From Rhizobiaceae bacterium (GTDB lineage Bacteria; Pseudomonadota; Alphaproteobacteria; Rhizobiales; Rhizobiaceae): a stretch of DNA of 64,000 nucleotides. The stretch is from the NCBI GenBank assembly GCA_017643495.1, contig JAEPNK010000001.1, positions 1 through 64,000 of the forward strand. Direction: 5' to 3'. Below the pieces are notes generated by a model. It did no database searches. It was not told the origin of the DNA and saw only the letters and a list, made by a program, of their open reading frames with translations. Every line of letters starts with the position of its first letter. Position 1 is the first letter of the stretch. The position numbers were made by a program, and so were the translations under genes. Of this stretch, positions 25,910-34,937 are shown in pieces.

Positions 25910-26962
25910 ATGTCGGCAACCGATATAGCCAGGAAAGCCTTCATGGCACCCGTTTGGCTCGTTCAGGTCTTCACGCAGTACAAGTCCTTTCGAGAAAACC
26001 CGATCATCGGCAGCCGGACACTCAATCGCATGGGGCTCCATGTGTCGAGGGTCGTGCTCGCAAAAGCCGTTGGCGGTTTTCGCCGGCTTTTCCTCATCCC
26101 CTTCGTGCCAGCCGCATACCGGCGCGAATATCACCATAACGGGTTCATCAAAATTGAGGATTTCCTGCCGGAACAGGCGTTTCGTGACTTGCGGAAAGAG
26201 GTTCTCGAACTCGACGGCGAGATGCGCGAGATGACCCAGGGAAATACCCTTACCCAGATGGCGCTACTCGACACGGAACGCTGCAAGAGCCTGCCCCACT
26301 GCAAGGCTTTCGTTGACAACCGCATGATGCAGCGGCTCGTTGGATACGTGACCAGCGCCCGCGCACGCCCGCTCAATTTCATTCACTGCGTCAAAAACGG
26401 TTACGTGGAAAGCAGGGCTGCAGACCCGCAGAAAACGCTCCATTCGGACACGTTCCAGCCGACAGCGAAATACTGGTTGTTTCTGGATGATGTGGAGACC
26501 GGCAAGGGGCCGTTCGTCTATGCACCCGGCTCGCATCGTCTTTCAAGGAAAAGGCTCGCCTGGGAGTATGACATGAGCCGTAAGGCCGCAGCAGAACTCG
26601 GTGGCCATTCGGCACTCGGCTCCTTCAGGGTCGATGAAGAAGATCTCGCTGAACTCGGCCTCGAAGCAAGGGAGCTGCCGGTCACCGCCAATACACTGAT
26701 CATAGCCGATACTCACGGCTTCCATCGTCGTGGCGATGTTGATCAGCCCTGCTCGCGGCTTGCAATCTATGGCTATTCGCGCGTTCTGCCGTTCAACCCG
26801 TTTCCCGGCACAGGATCCAGACTGTTCCTGAAAATCCAGGAATACGGCCTGAAACAGATCTGGCGCAAGGCGGATCGTCAGGCAGAAGCGACTGGCAATC
26901 CATCGTTATACAAGCGGGTTCCCGCTTCCCGTCTGAAAATGGAGCCGGACGGCAAGGCCTGA
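25910..26962 (+). CDS. Phytanoyl-CoA dioxygenase (PhyH) family protein
   Basis: The 350-residue protein has the 2-oxoglutarate/Fe(II) oxygenase core. HSD at 178-180 (LHSDTFQP) supplies two iron ligands, a distal His lies at 269 or 272 (ADTHGFHRR), and Arg274 or Arg283 probably binds 2-oxoglutarate. YHHNGFIKIEDFLPEQAFRDL near 74-94 is the usual N-terminal cap. The substrate is unknown; the family includes enzymes acting on fatty acyl-CoA, ectoine and secondary metabolites. GGGAGGAG before the ATG is a strong ribosome site. It stands alone, 63 bp after the TPR lipoprotein gene, with no pathway genes near. Confidence 0.8.
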   Translation: MSATDIARKAFMAPVWLVQVFTQYKSFRENPIIGSRTLNRMGLHVSRVVLAKAVGGFRRLFLIPFVPAAYRREYHHNGFIKIEDFLPEQAFRDLRKEVLELDGEMREMTQGNTLTQMALLDTERCKSLPHCKAFVDNRMMQRLVGYVTSARARPLNFIHCVKNGYVESRAADPQKTLHSDTFQPTAKYWLFLDDVETGKGPFVYAPGSHRLSRKRLAWEYDMSRKAAAELGGHSALGSFRVDEEDLAELGLEARELPVTANTLIIADTHGFHRRGDVDQPCSRLAIYGYSRVLPFNPFPGTGSRLFLKIQEYGLKQIWRKADRQAEATGNPSLYKRVPASRLKMEPDGKA

Positions 26963-27100
26963 CAAACGTAACGCATGCCTTTGATGAAATCTTGAAGTCC
27001 CGAGCAAAATGGCAAGTTCAGCATACTGCCATTGAAATGCGTCTGAAACAGATACCCCCGAAAACAGGGTCTCCGGGGGGAATATTCTAGACAACACTTA

Positions 27101-28498
27101 CTAATCAAACGCCTTGACGATATCTTCCGTCATTTTCTTGGCATCGCCCAGCAACATCATCGTGCCATCCTGATAGAATAGCGTATTGTCGATACCGGCA
27201 TATCCTGACCCGAGTGAACGCTTTACGAACAGACAGGTTTTCGCCTTGTCCACGTCAAGGATCGGCATGCCGTAAATCGGCGATGCAGCATCATCCCGGG
27301 CAGACGGGTTTGTCACGTCATTGGCACCGATTACATAGGCAACATCCGCTTGAGCGAATTCGCTGTTGATGTCTTCAAGTTCGAAAACTTCGTCGTAAGG
27401 TACGTTTGCTTCCGCAAGCAGCACGTTCATGTGGCCGGGCATGCGGCCCGCTACCGGATGGATAGCGTATTTGACCTCGACTCCTTCTTCCTTGAGCAGG
27501 TCACCAAGTTCGCGCAGCGCGTGTTGGGCTTGTGCCACCGCCATGCCGTAACCCGGCACGATGATAACCTTGCTCGCATTTTTCATCAGGAAGGCAGCGT
27601 CGTCAGCAGACCCCTGCTTGACCGTGCGTTCAACGCCGTCATCTCCGGCTGTTGCAGCAGCACCATCGCCACCGAAACCACCCAGAATGACTGAGATGAA
27701 TGAGCGGTTCATGCCTTTGCACATGATGTAGGAAAGAATGGCACCCGATGAACCGACCAGCGCGCCGGTAATGATCAGCGCAAGATTGCCCAGGGTAAAA
27801 CCAATACCGGCAGCTGCCCATCCCGAATAGGAATTGAGCATGGAAACAACAACCGGCATGTCCGCTCCACCAATCGGGATAATCAGCAGAACCCCGATTA
27901 CCAGCGACAGAATGGTGATGATCCAGAACAACGTCGCGCTTTCGGTCTGCACGAAGACGATCGCCAGGATGATCAGCAGCCCGGCCAGTGCAAGGTTGAT
28001 GATGTGCCGTGCGGGCAAGAGGATCGGCGCACCGGACATGCGCCCGTCCAGCTTGGCGAAGGCAATCACAGATCCTGTGAATGTGATGGCGCCGATTGAT
28101 ACGCCAATCACCATTTCAACCAGGCTGGCTCCCTTGATCGAGCCTGCTGCACCAATTCCGAAGGCTTCCGGGGCATATAGCGCAGAAGCAGCAACAAGCA
28201 CGGCTGCGAGACCAACCAGTGAATGGAATGCCGCAACAAGCTGCGGCATGGCAGTCATCGGGATGCGTTTTGCCACATAGGCACCGACTCCACCACCGGC
28301 TGCAAGGCCCAGAATAATCAGGAACCATCCGCCAAACGTGGGTGCTGCAAGAAAGAGCGTGGTCAGAATGGCAATTGCCATACCGGTCATGCCGTAGACA
28401 TTGCCCTGACGGGATGTGGTTGGATGCGAAAGTCCGCGCAGTGCCATGATGAACAGCACACCGGACAGGAGATAAAGGAGAGCGGTCAGGTTTTCCAC
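27101..28498 (-). CDS. pntB: NAD(P) transhydrogenase subunit beta
   Basis: The 465-residue subunit has about nine membrane helices (domain II part) and a C-terminal NADP(H)-binding domain III. Domain III has VIIVPGYGMAVAQAQHAL (near 300) and the typical YAIHPVAGRMPGHMNVLLAEA. The enzyme couples proton entry to hydride transfer from NADH to NADP+, supplying NADPH in the cytosol. The initiator overlaps nothing; it starts three bases after the stop of pntAb. It is the last gene of the pntAa-pntAb-pntB operon. Confidence 0.96.
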   Translation of the reverse strand: MENLTALLYLLSGVLFIMALRGLSHPTTSRQGNVYGMTGMAIAILTTLFLAAPTFGGWFLIILGLAAGGGVGAYVAKRIPMTAMPQLVAAFHSLVGLAAVLVAASALYAPEAFGIGAAGSIKGASLVEMVIGVSIGAITFTGSVIAFAKLDGRMSGAPILLPARHIINLALAGLLIILAIVFVQTESATLFWIITILSLVIGVLLIIPIGGADMPVVVSMLNSYSGWAAAGIGFTLGNLALIITGALVGSSGAILSYIMCKGMNRSFISVILGGFGGDGAAATAGDDGVERTVKQGSADDAAFLMKNASKVIIVPGYGMAVAQAQHALRELGDLLKEEGVEVKYAIHPVAGRMPGHMNVLLAEANVPYDEVFELEDINSEFAQADVAYVIGANDVTNPSARDDAASPIYGMPILDVDKAKTCLFVKRSLGSGYAGIDNTLFYQDGTMMLLGDAKKMTEDIVKAFD

Positions 28499-28501
28499 GG
28501 C

Positions 28502-28948
28502 TCAGCGTTCCTTCTTCTTGTACATGGCCAGCATTCGCTGAGTAACCAGAAACCCGCCAAATATGTTTACCGCAGCCAGAACCAGGGCGATAAATCCGAA
28601 TGTCGTGGCGGTTGCACCGGCAGCCTGAATGCCAACAGCCAGCAGGGCACCAACAACAATCACCGAAGAGATGGCGTTGGTGACCGCCATCAAGGGCGTG
28701 TGCAGCGCCGGGGTCACAGACCAGACAACATAATATCCGACGAAAATTGCCATGACGAAAATTGCGAACTGGAACACAAACGGGTCGATCGCACCGCCGG
28801 TTGCCGCACTCGCCATTTGCGCCAGTCCTTCTGGTTGACCCGCATTTGCAGCCTCATTGGCAACCCGTGTTGCCTCGTCAGCAAGTTGAAGGGCTTTCTC
28901 GGCCAGTGCCTCGGCACTACCGGAGAGTTTGGTTGCAGGTTCGCTCAT
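28502..28948 (-). CDS. pntAb: NAD(P) transhydrogenase subunit alpha, membrane part
   Basis: The 148-residue protein carries the alpha-2 membrane segment of transhydrogenase. Three to four hydrophobic helices include [20 protein letters not shown] and the stretch [18 protein letters not shown] as its conserved loop. The N-terminal 45 residues are helical, charged and rich in Ala/Glu, longer than in many homologues. Its start overlaps the stop of pntAa by four bases (ATGA). The split of alpha into two genes is normal in alphaproteobacteria. Confidence 0.93.
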   Translation of the reverse strand: MSEPATKLSGSAEALAEKALQLADEATRVANEAANAGQPEGLAQMASAATGGAIDPFVFQFAIFVMAIFVGYYVVWSVTPALHTPLMAVTNAISSVIVVGALLAVGIQAAGATATTFGFIALVLAAVNIFGGFLVTQRMLAMYKKKER

Positions 28949-30192
28949 TTACCTTCTCCAGTGGCTTTTGTTGTCGCTGCTTTTTTGGCGGCAGGTTTGG
29001 CCGCACTGGCCTTGCGTGCCGGCGCCTTGCGCGCAGGAGCTTTTTTGGCAGCAGCCTTCGCTACAGGTACATCCTTGAAATTCGGGTGAACAATTCCACC
29101 ACCATGCGTCAGCATGGTCGCTGAAACCAGTTCATCCTCGCGATCCACCGTCAGCTTGCCGGTTTCAGGGTCAATCATTGTGGAAAGGAACGAGAGCAGG
29201 TTCTTGGCATACAGAAGGGATGCCGAAGCCGCGATCCTTCCCGGCATGTTGAGATGACCAACAATTGATACATCATCAACCCTGGAAACGCTTCCCGGCT
29301 TGGCACCCTCAACATTGCCACCCCGTTCAACAGCAAGGTCAACAAGTACAGAACCCGGTGCCATGGATTTCACCATCTCGCTCGAAACAAGTTTCGGAGC
29401 CGGACGTCCGGGAATAAGTGCCGTGGTGATGACAATATCCTGCTTGGCAATATGGGCTGCAACCAGTTCGGCCTGCTTGGCCTGATATTCCTTGGACATT
29501 TCCTTGGCATAGCCGCCAGCAGTTTCGGCCTGCTTGAATTCTTCGTCTTCTACGGCAATGAATTTTGCTCCAAGCGATTCAACCTGCTCCTTGGCAGCAG
29601 GCCGGACATCCGTCGCAGTCACAACAGCGCCAAGACGGCGTGCGGTTGCAATCGCCTGAAGTCCTGCAACGCCTGCCCCCATGACAAAACACTTTGCCGC
29701 GGGCACTGTGCCGGCTGCCGTCATCATCATTGGGAAAGCACGTCCGAACTCTGCCGCTCCTTCGATTACCGCCTGATAACCGGCCAGGTTGGCCTGGGAA
29801 GACAAAACATCCATCACCTGCGCCCGGGTAATGCGCGGCATGAACTCCATGGCAAATGCACTGACCCCGGCGGAAGCAATCGAAGCGATTTGTTTTTCAT
29901 TGCCATACGGGTCCATGATCGCCAGAACAAGCGCACCCTTCTTGTATTTTGATGCTTCGGCAGCAGTCGGGCGCAGCACCTTGAGAACCACATCCGCGTT
30001 GCCGGCAGAGGATGCGAAACTGATCTTTGCACCAGCCGCCTTGAAATGCTCATCGGTTATCCGGGAGTTGATACCGGCACCTTTTTCGACATGAACCTCA
30101 CACCCCATGCCGGTGAGCTTCTTGACAGTTTCCGGAGAAGCAGCCACCCGGGTTTCACTGTTCTGTGTTTCCTTCGGAACGAAGACGATCAT
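28945..30192 (-). CDS. pntAa: NAD(P) transhydrogenase subunit alpha, NAD-binding part, with basic tail
   Basis: The 415-residue soluble domain I binds NAD(H). It starts [18 protein letters not shown], has the dinucleotide motif [20 protein letters not shown] and the mobile-loop region. The last about 40 residues form a Lys/Ala/Pro tail ([14 protein letters not shown], then [14 protein letters not shown]) like that of histone H1. This is unusual for the family, which normally ends near VHPNF. The start at 30192 has AAGGC upstream; a longer frame to 30282 does not match the family. The tail codes up to the ATGA overlap with pntAb. Confidence 0.93.
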   Translation of the reverse strand: MIVFVPKETQNSETRVAASPETVKKLTGMGCEVHVEKGAGINSRITDEHFKAAGAKISFASSAGNADVVLKVLRPTAAEASKYKKGALVLAIMDPYGNEKQIASIASAGVSAFAMEFMPRITRAQVMDVLSSQANLAGYQAVIEGAAEFGRAFPMMMTAAGTVPAAKCFVMGAGVAGLQAIATARRLGAVVTATDVRPAAKEQVESLGAKFIAVEDEEFKQAETAGGYAKEMSKEYQAKQAELVAAHIAKQDIVITTALIPGRPAPKLVSSEMVKSMAPGSVLVDLAVERGGNVEGAKPGSVSRVDDVSIVGHLNMPGRIAASASLLYAKNLLSFLSTMIDPETGKLTVDREDELVSATMLTHGGGIVHPNFKDVPVAKAAAKKAPARKAPARKASAAKPAAKKAATTKATGEGK

Positions 30193-30327
30193 CGTGTTGC
30201 CTTGAACTTTGCCTTGATAAACTAAAGTCTTACTTGGCACAAAACCTTCCGGAAAATCAAATCCTTGAAGGGCCGTACCCACAGGTCACTGCCAACAAAC
30301 ATGGCCATGGCCCGAAATTGAAAAGCA

Positions 30328-30362
30328 AAAGGGGCCAATCCGGCAAGACGGACGGCCCCTTT
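30328..30362 (-). terminator. Intrinsic terminator after the aa3 subunit IV gene
   Basis: AAAGGGGCC and GGCCCCTTT form a 9-bp stem. On the minus strand a TTTTGC T-run follows. It lies 33 bp past the subunit IV stop codon. Confidence 0.72.
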
Positions 30363-30394
30363 GAAATACTTATTCCTGATTTCACTCTGGAAAC

Positions 30395-30604
30395 TCAGAT
30401 GACGAAATGGCAAATCGCCATCAGCACGATAAAGACAAGTGTTCCGCCGATCAGCCCGAAACCACCGAAAAATCCTGCCGCCATGGCAATCAACAATGCA
30501 ACGCAGGAAACCGTGGTCCAGATCGAGAACTTGAGGAAAAGTTCATAGGTTTTCTCGTGCTCCGGATAATCCATCGCGTTTTTCGGTGTTGCCTTTTTCG
30601 CCAT
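30395..30604 (-). CDS. aa3-type cytochrome c oxidase subunit IV
   Basis: This 69-residue protein has a charged N-terminus (MDYPEHEKTYELFLKFS near 11-27) and two tightly packed hydrophobic stretches. It matches the small subunit IV of bacterial aa3 oxidases, a helix found at the surface of the complex in Paracoccus and Rhodobacter with no known catalytic role. It lies far from the main cta genes, next to the transhydrogenase operon. A terminator follows, so it is probably transcribed on its own. Confidence 0.85.
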   Translation of the reverse strand: MAKKATPKNAMDYPEHEKTYELFLKFSIWTTVSCVALLIAMAAGFFGGFGLIGGTLVFIVLMAICHFVI

Positions 30605-30721
30605 TTGAAATGCTCCAGTTTAATCCCGTCCGGTCTTGCCGGATGTAATCATGCCATTTTACGTTCGCCGTTGTCACGGTTTGTTGCCCGGTGACCTATC
30701 ATTGTTTGCGTATAAACAGGA

Positions 30722-31102
30722 TTACGCGTTTCGTCGCAACGTAAATTTGTTTCCATTCTGGTCTGTACAGTTCATGACATTGACATCGGGCTTGATACAA
30801 TCCGCCTGATTGGTCTGTCCTGTCAGGTTACTTGTCCAACGGAGTTTGATATTTTCCTTTGAAGAGGCAATGTAGGTGCCTTCGGAAATGACATTCCCTG
30901 TATCATTGGCAACAGCCCGGAAACTGCCATTCAGGAACTCGGCAACGTAAACTCCGTCGCTTGATGCCCAACTGCCATTGGCCAAAGGTGGCTCTGAAGG
31001 AGAGCCGTTTGTCTGGCAACCCGCAAGAGTGGCTGACAGAATAACAGCGGCAGCCACCCGCTTTGTCCGTACCAGATTTCGATTTTCAAATTTTTCAATC
31101 AT
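30722..31102 (-). CDS. Omp10-like outer-membrane lipoprotein
   Basis: The 126-residue protein has a lipoprotein signal (ILSATLAGC, lipidated Cys29), a short Ser/Pro linker and a compact beta-rich domain (GSWASSDGVYVAEFLNG, then two Cys in ADCIKP and MNCTDQNG, then FTLRRNA). The domain layout and the paired C-terminal cysteines resemble Brucella Omp10, related to the AprI/Inh lipocalin-like inhibitors of metalloproteases. The exact role in this bacterium is unknown. GGAGG upstream supports the ATG at 31102. An in-frame ATG ten codons earlier lacks a ribosome site. Confidence 0.75.
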   Translation of the reverse strand: MIEKFENRNLVRTKRVAAAVILSATLAGCQTNGSPSEPPLANGSWASSDGVYVAEFLNGSFRAVANDTGNVISEGTYIASSKENIKLRWTSNLTGQTNQADCIKPDVNVMNCTDQNGNKFTLRRNA

Positions 31103-31171
31103 TACCAATACCTCCGTTGCCGGATCGTCCACCGCGTATCCTGTTTCCTTACGAAATGCCGGATATCAGCG

Positions 31172-32995
31172 TCAAGTTTGTGCATCGAGGGCTTCAAGTT
31201 CGTCAATCATTCCGGAAATCATTGACAGCCCGCGACTCCAGAACTCCGGATCGCTTGCATCCAGTCCGAATGGTTTCAACAATTCGCCATGGTGTTTTGT
31301 TCCGCCAGCCTTCAGCATCTCGAAATAACGGTCCTGAAAGCCACTATCCGCATTTTCGTAAACGGCATAGAGGGAATTCACCAGACAATCGCCGAACGCA
31401 TAGGCATAGACATAGAACGGCGAATGTATGAAGTGCGGAATGTATGCCCAATACGGACGATAGTCATCGCCGAAACGGAATGCCGGGCCAAGACTTTCAC
31501 CCTGAACGGACAACCACAATTCCCCAATGTCGTCTGAAGTCAGTTCCCCGTTCCGGCGTGCCGTGTGAACCTTGCGTTCAAACATGTAGAAAGCAATCTG
31601 CCTGACTACAGTGTTCAACATGTCTTCGACCTTCTGGGCCAGCATGGTTTTTCTTTGCTTTGCCGTTTCGCATTTGGCCAGCAAAGAGCGGAAGGTCAGC
31701 ATTTCCCCGAAAACACTGGCCGTTTCGGCAAGTGTCAGGGGAGTCTGCGCCATCAATGCACCCTGCTCTCCGGCCAGCACTTGGTGGACCCCGTGTCCGA
31801 GCTCGTGGGCGAGCACCATGACATCCCGGGATTTACCCAGGTAATTCACCATCACATAGGGATGAACCTGCGGAACCGTGGGATGGGCAAACGCCCCCGG
31901 CGACTTGCCGTTGCGCACCGGTGCATCTATCCAGTTGCGGTCAAAAAAGCGCGATGCAATCTCTGACATTTCGGGCGAAAATCCTTCATAAGCCTCAAGC
32001 ACGGTATTCCGTGCCTCGTCCCAGCCAATCACCCGGTCCTCATTCATCGGCAGCGGTGCATTCCGGTCCCAATGCTCCATGATTTCCAGGCCGAGCCATT
32101 TGCGCTTCATGTCATAATAACGGTGGGACAAATCGGGAAATGCCGCCCTTACGGCTTCGACAAGAGCCTCGACAACTTCGCGTTCAACCCGGTTCGCCAG
32201 ATGCCTGTCATCTGCAATGTCCTTGAACCCGCGCCAGCGATCGGAGATTTCCTTGTCCTTAGCGAGGGTATTGGTTATCAGCGAAAACGTCCTGATGTTT
32301 TCATTGAGAACCCGTGAAATTTCTGACGCAGCTTCCTGTCTCTTTTTGCGGTCACGGTCCTGCAAAAGATTGAGTGCTGCCTCGACAGGCAATTCCTCAC
32401 CGGCAACCTCGAATTGCAACGATGACATCGTCTCGTCAAAAAGCCGGTTGAACGCACCACGACCCGTCATCGATTTTTCGTGGAAAAGCTGCTCGATCAT
32501 GTCATCAAGCTGGTATGGCTTGCCCAATCGCTGGTCACGCAACCACGGTTCGTAATAGGCAAGTGAAGCATCCTGCCTGATTGCGTCTTTCAGCTTGCTG
32601 TCCTCAATCCTGTTGATTTCAAGCGGGAAGAACAACAGGTGTGATCCGGCCCCCGTCAACTGCTCCTGTGCATCCCCGAAGAACTTTGCATGCACCGGAT
32701 TGCTTGTATCGCCGGTATACAGAAGAGAAGCATAGGACATGATACGTCCCATCCGTTCTTCAATGCGCTCATATTCGGCAATGGCCAAAGCCAGATCACG
32801 AGGGTTGTTGTCGAGCAGGGATTCCAGCTTTCCGGCATATTTTGTTTCAAATGCCCGGGCATCGCTGGATGAAGCCTCAAGGTCTGAGGTGTATTCGGTT
32901 GAATCCATCGCCGGATAGAGGTCACTCAGATCCCACTCCGGCAAGTCACCCAGCCCTTCCTTGCGATTTGCTTCCGGTGACGCTTGCTTTCCCAT
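31172..32995 (-). CDS. pepF: Oligoendopeptidase F (M3 family metallopeptidase)
   Basis: The 607-residue cytosolic zinc peptidase trims short peptides. The zinc motif HELGH (in LAHELGHGVHQ, near residue 394) is present, with the downstream conserved ASVFGEML carrying the third ligand Glu. The N-terminal helical domain (about 1-200) and the YGEL-like C-terminal lid are those of the PepF/M3B subfamily. No signal peptide is seen. Length is standard. It runs away from the sigma-54 regulator gene, with a 229-bp divergent gap. Confidence 0.93.
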   Translation of the reverse strand: MGKQASPEANRKEGLGDLPEWDLSDLYPAMDSTEYTSDLEASSSDARAFETKYAGKLESLLDNNPRDLALAIAEYERIEERMGRIMSYASLLYTGDTSNPVHAKFFGDAQEQLTGAGSHLLFFPLEINRIEDSKLKDAIRQDASLAYYEPWLRDQRLGKPYQLDDMIEQLFHEKSMTGRGAFNRLFDETMSSLQFEVAGEELPVEAALNLLQDRDRKKRQEAASEISRVLNENIRTFSLITNTLAKDKEISDRWRGFKDIADDRHLANRVEREVVEALVEAVRAAFPDLSHRYYDMKRKWLGLEIMEHWDRNAPLPMNEDRVIGWDEARNTVLEAYEGFSPEMSEIASRFFDRNWIDAPVRNGKSPGAFAHPTVPQVHPYVMVNYLGKSRDVMVLAHELGHGVHQVLAGEQGALMAQTPLTLAETASVFGEMLTFRSLLAKCETAKQRKTMLAQKVEDMLNTVVRQIAFYMFERKVHTARRNGELTSDDIGELWLSVQGESLGPAFRFGDDYRPYWAYIPHFIHSPFYVYAYAFGDCLVNSLYAVYENADSGFQDRYFEMLKAGGTKHHGELLKPFGLDASDPEFWSRGLSMISGMIDELEALDAQT

Positions 32996-33224
32996 ATAAT
33001 TCCTCTTTCATTTCCCGACAGCCGGTGGCCAAGATAAGTTTCAGGGCATGTTGTCCGCCTTGCCGGACATGTCAACCATCCCTGTTTTCATTAAAATTTG
33101 AGCATTCGGCAATGCCTGCCGTTAACCGTCCCGTTTAAACCGCTGTTTAACCCGCAATGCTAGAACTGTCACAAAATGAAACGGTTCGCCGCAAACCGGG
33201 CGATCCATTCAACAAGGACGGGAC

Positions 33225-34709
33225 ATGGCTGAACTGATTTTGATTGTCGACGATGAGCCGGTGCAACGGCGTCTGCTGGAAGCAACCATCCAGAAATTCG
33301 GCTACCGGACCATGACCGCTGACGGCGGAACCTCTGCAATCGAGGCCCTGACAGGCAAACATGCAAGCCGGATCACGGCAATCGTGCTGGATGTGATGAT
33401 GCCTGACATGGATGGCATCGAAGTCCTTGAAGCAATGCGCAAGAAGGGATTGAAACAACCCGTGATCGTGCAGACTGCCAAGGGTGGTGTGGAGACCGCC
33501 GTCAACGCCATGCGCGCAGGTGCAGTGGATTTTGTCATGAAGCCGGCCGCCCCGGAACGTCTGAAGGTTTCTCTGAAAAATGCCTTGAAACTGGATGCAC
33601 TGAAGGGCGAGATCAAACGCATCAACCGAGCCAGTACCGGAAAGCTGACATTCAAGGAAATCATATCAGCCAGTCCAAACATGGAACGGGTCAAGAAAAT
33701 CGCGTCCAAGGCTGCGGAATCGAACATTCCCGTTCTCATTGAAGGTGAGTCCGGTGTCGGCAAGGAGATGATCGCACGCGCCATTCAGGGCATGAGTGAT
33801 CGCGCTTCAAAAAGCTTTGTGACTGTAAATTGCGGGGCGCTTCCTGAAAACCTTGCCGAAAGCATCCTTTTTGGCCACGAGAAAGGAGCCTTTACCGGTG
33901 CCACCGACAAGCATCTGGGCAAATTCCAGGAAGCGGACGGAGGAACCCTTTTCCTGGATGAAGTCGGGGAACTGCCGCTGGAATTGCAGGTAAAGCTGTT
34001 GCGCGCAATCCAGGAAGGTGAAGTTGACCCCGTTGGGGCTTCCAAACCCGTAAAAGTGAACTTTCGCCTGATTTCGGCAACCAACCGCAACCTCATTGAT
34101 GAAGTCAATGAAGGCAATTTCCGTGAAGACCTCTATTACCGGCTGAGTGTTCTGCCGCTTATGGTGCCGCCCCTGCGTGACCGTCGTGAGGACATACCCG
34201 AACTTGTCCGGCATTTTGCAGCGCGGATTGGCGCTGAGGAAGGACGCAACATTTCAGGTGTGGACCAGGGCACAATGGAGATGCTCTGTGCATTTGACTG
34301 GCCGGGAAATATCCGCCAGCTGGAGAATGCGGTGTTCCGTGCTGTCGTTTTGAGCGAAAGCGACGAGCTTGGAATGGAAGAGTTTCCGCAGATTACATCA
34401 TCCGGAAATGCAGGTTCATCCCATGAGGGAAACACCGGCAAACTTGCATCACCAGCTCCGGCTGCAAGTTCTGTCATCCCTGAAGTACCTCTCACAGGCC
34501 CCGAGCCGGGTTTCCTCAACCTGTTTGACAAGGAAGGCAACGTAATCTCGCTTGCCGAAGCCGAAAGCGAGGTCATTCGCTTTGCAGTTGATCACTATGA
34601 TGGCCAGTTGTCGCGAGTTTCACGCAAGCTTGGTATTGGACGATCCACCCTGTATCGCAAGCTAAGGGAATACGGTCTGGAGACTGCTGGCGAAGGCGAA
34701 GACGCCTGA
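33225..34709 (+). CDS. Sigma-54-dependent response regulator (NtrC type)
   Basis: The 494-residue activator has a receiver domain (1-125; phospho-acceptor Asp56 in IVLDVMMPDMDG), an AAA+ domain (about 140-370) with Walker A GESGVGKE (near 174), the sigma-54 contact loop GAFTGA (near 221), GGTLFLDEVGEL and the arginine-finger region. A C-terminal Fis-type helix-turn-helix (about 455-490, KLGIGRSTLYRKLREYGL) follows a disordered linker. No histidine kinase gene is adjacent, so it is an orphan regulator. Targets cannot be read from sequence. A TTAA-rich stretch lies just upstream (33122-33150). Confidence 0.93.
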   Translation: MAELILIVDDEPVQRRLLEATIQKFGYRTMTADGGTSAIEALTGKHASRITAIVLDVMMPDMDGIEVLEAMRKKGLKQPVIVQTAKGGVETAVNAMRAGAVDFVMKPAAPERLKVSLKNALKLDALKGEIKRINRASTGKLTFKEIISASPNMERVKKIASKAAESNIPVLIEGESGVGKEMIARAIQGMSDRASKSFVTVNCGALPENLAESILFGHEKGAFTGATDKHLGKFQEADGGTLFLDEVGELPLELQVKLLRAIQEGEVDPVGASKPVKVNFRLISATNRNLIDEVNEGNFREDLYYRLSVLPLMVPPLRDRREDIPELVRHFAARIGAEEGRNISGVDQGTMEMLCAFDWPGNIRQLENAVFRAVVLSESDELGMEEFPQITSSGNAGSSHEGNTGKLASPAPAASSVIPEVPLTGPEPGFLNLFDKEGNVISLAEAESEVIRFAVDHYDGQLSRVSRKLGIGRSTLYRKLREYGLETAGEGEDA

Positions 34710-34711
34710 AG

Positions 34712-34740
34712 TTGACAATTTGTTAACCAAAGGCTTATTC
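34712..34740 (+). promoter_or_regulatory. Possible sigma-70 promoter before the DUF882 gene
   Basis: TTGACA and TTATTC are separated by 17 bases. The -35 is perfect, the -10 only partly so. It overlaps TTAACC and a CtrA-like TTAA-N7-CTTA. It is 198 bp ahead of the DUF882 start. Confidence 0.35.
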
Positions 34741-34854
34741 GAATTGCTTATCCTGGTTCCCGTTGCCATCGTCTGACCGCATTTTGCTGGTTTGTGCCGG
34801 TAGAAGGGAATTTACGGGGTATTTTTTCGACTCTATAGTCTAACGCACTAACTG

Positions 34855-34862
34855 TTAACCAT
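34855..34862 (+). promoter_or_regulatory. CtrA half-site TTAACCAT before the DUF882 gene
   Basis: It is the 8-base CtrA half-site sequence, 75 bp ahead of the chosen start. The short length means chance occurrence is possible. Confidence 0.3.
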
Positions 34863-34937
34863 ATCGGTTTAAGACTGGGTGCCGCACATGAGTTGGCAGA
34901 GTATGCCGGGGAAGTCATTTTCGATTTGGAAGCTGTG

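Noticed and set aside
27056-27078. C5/G5 hairpin after pntB
   Set aside because: A GC-rich stem with a long loop and no T-run on the minus strand; may be chance.
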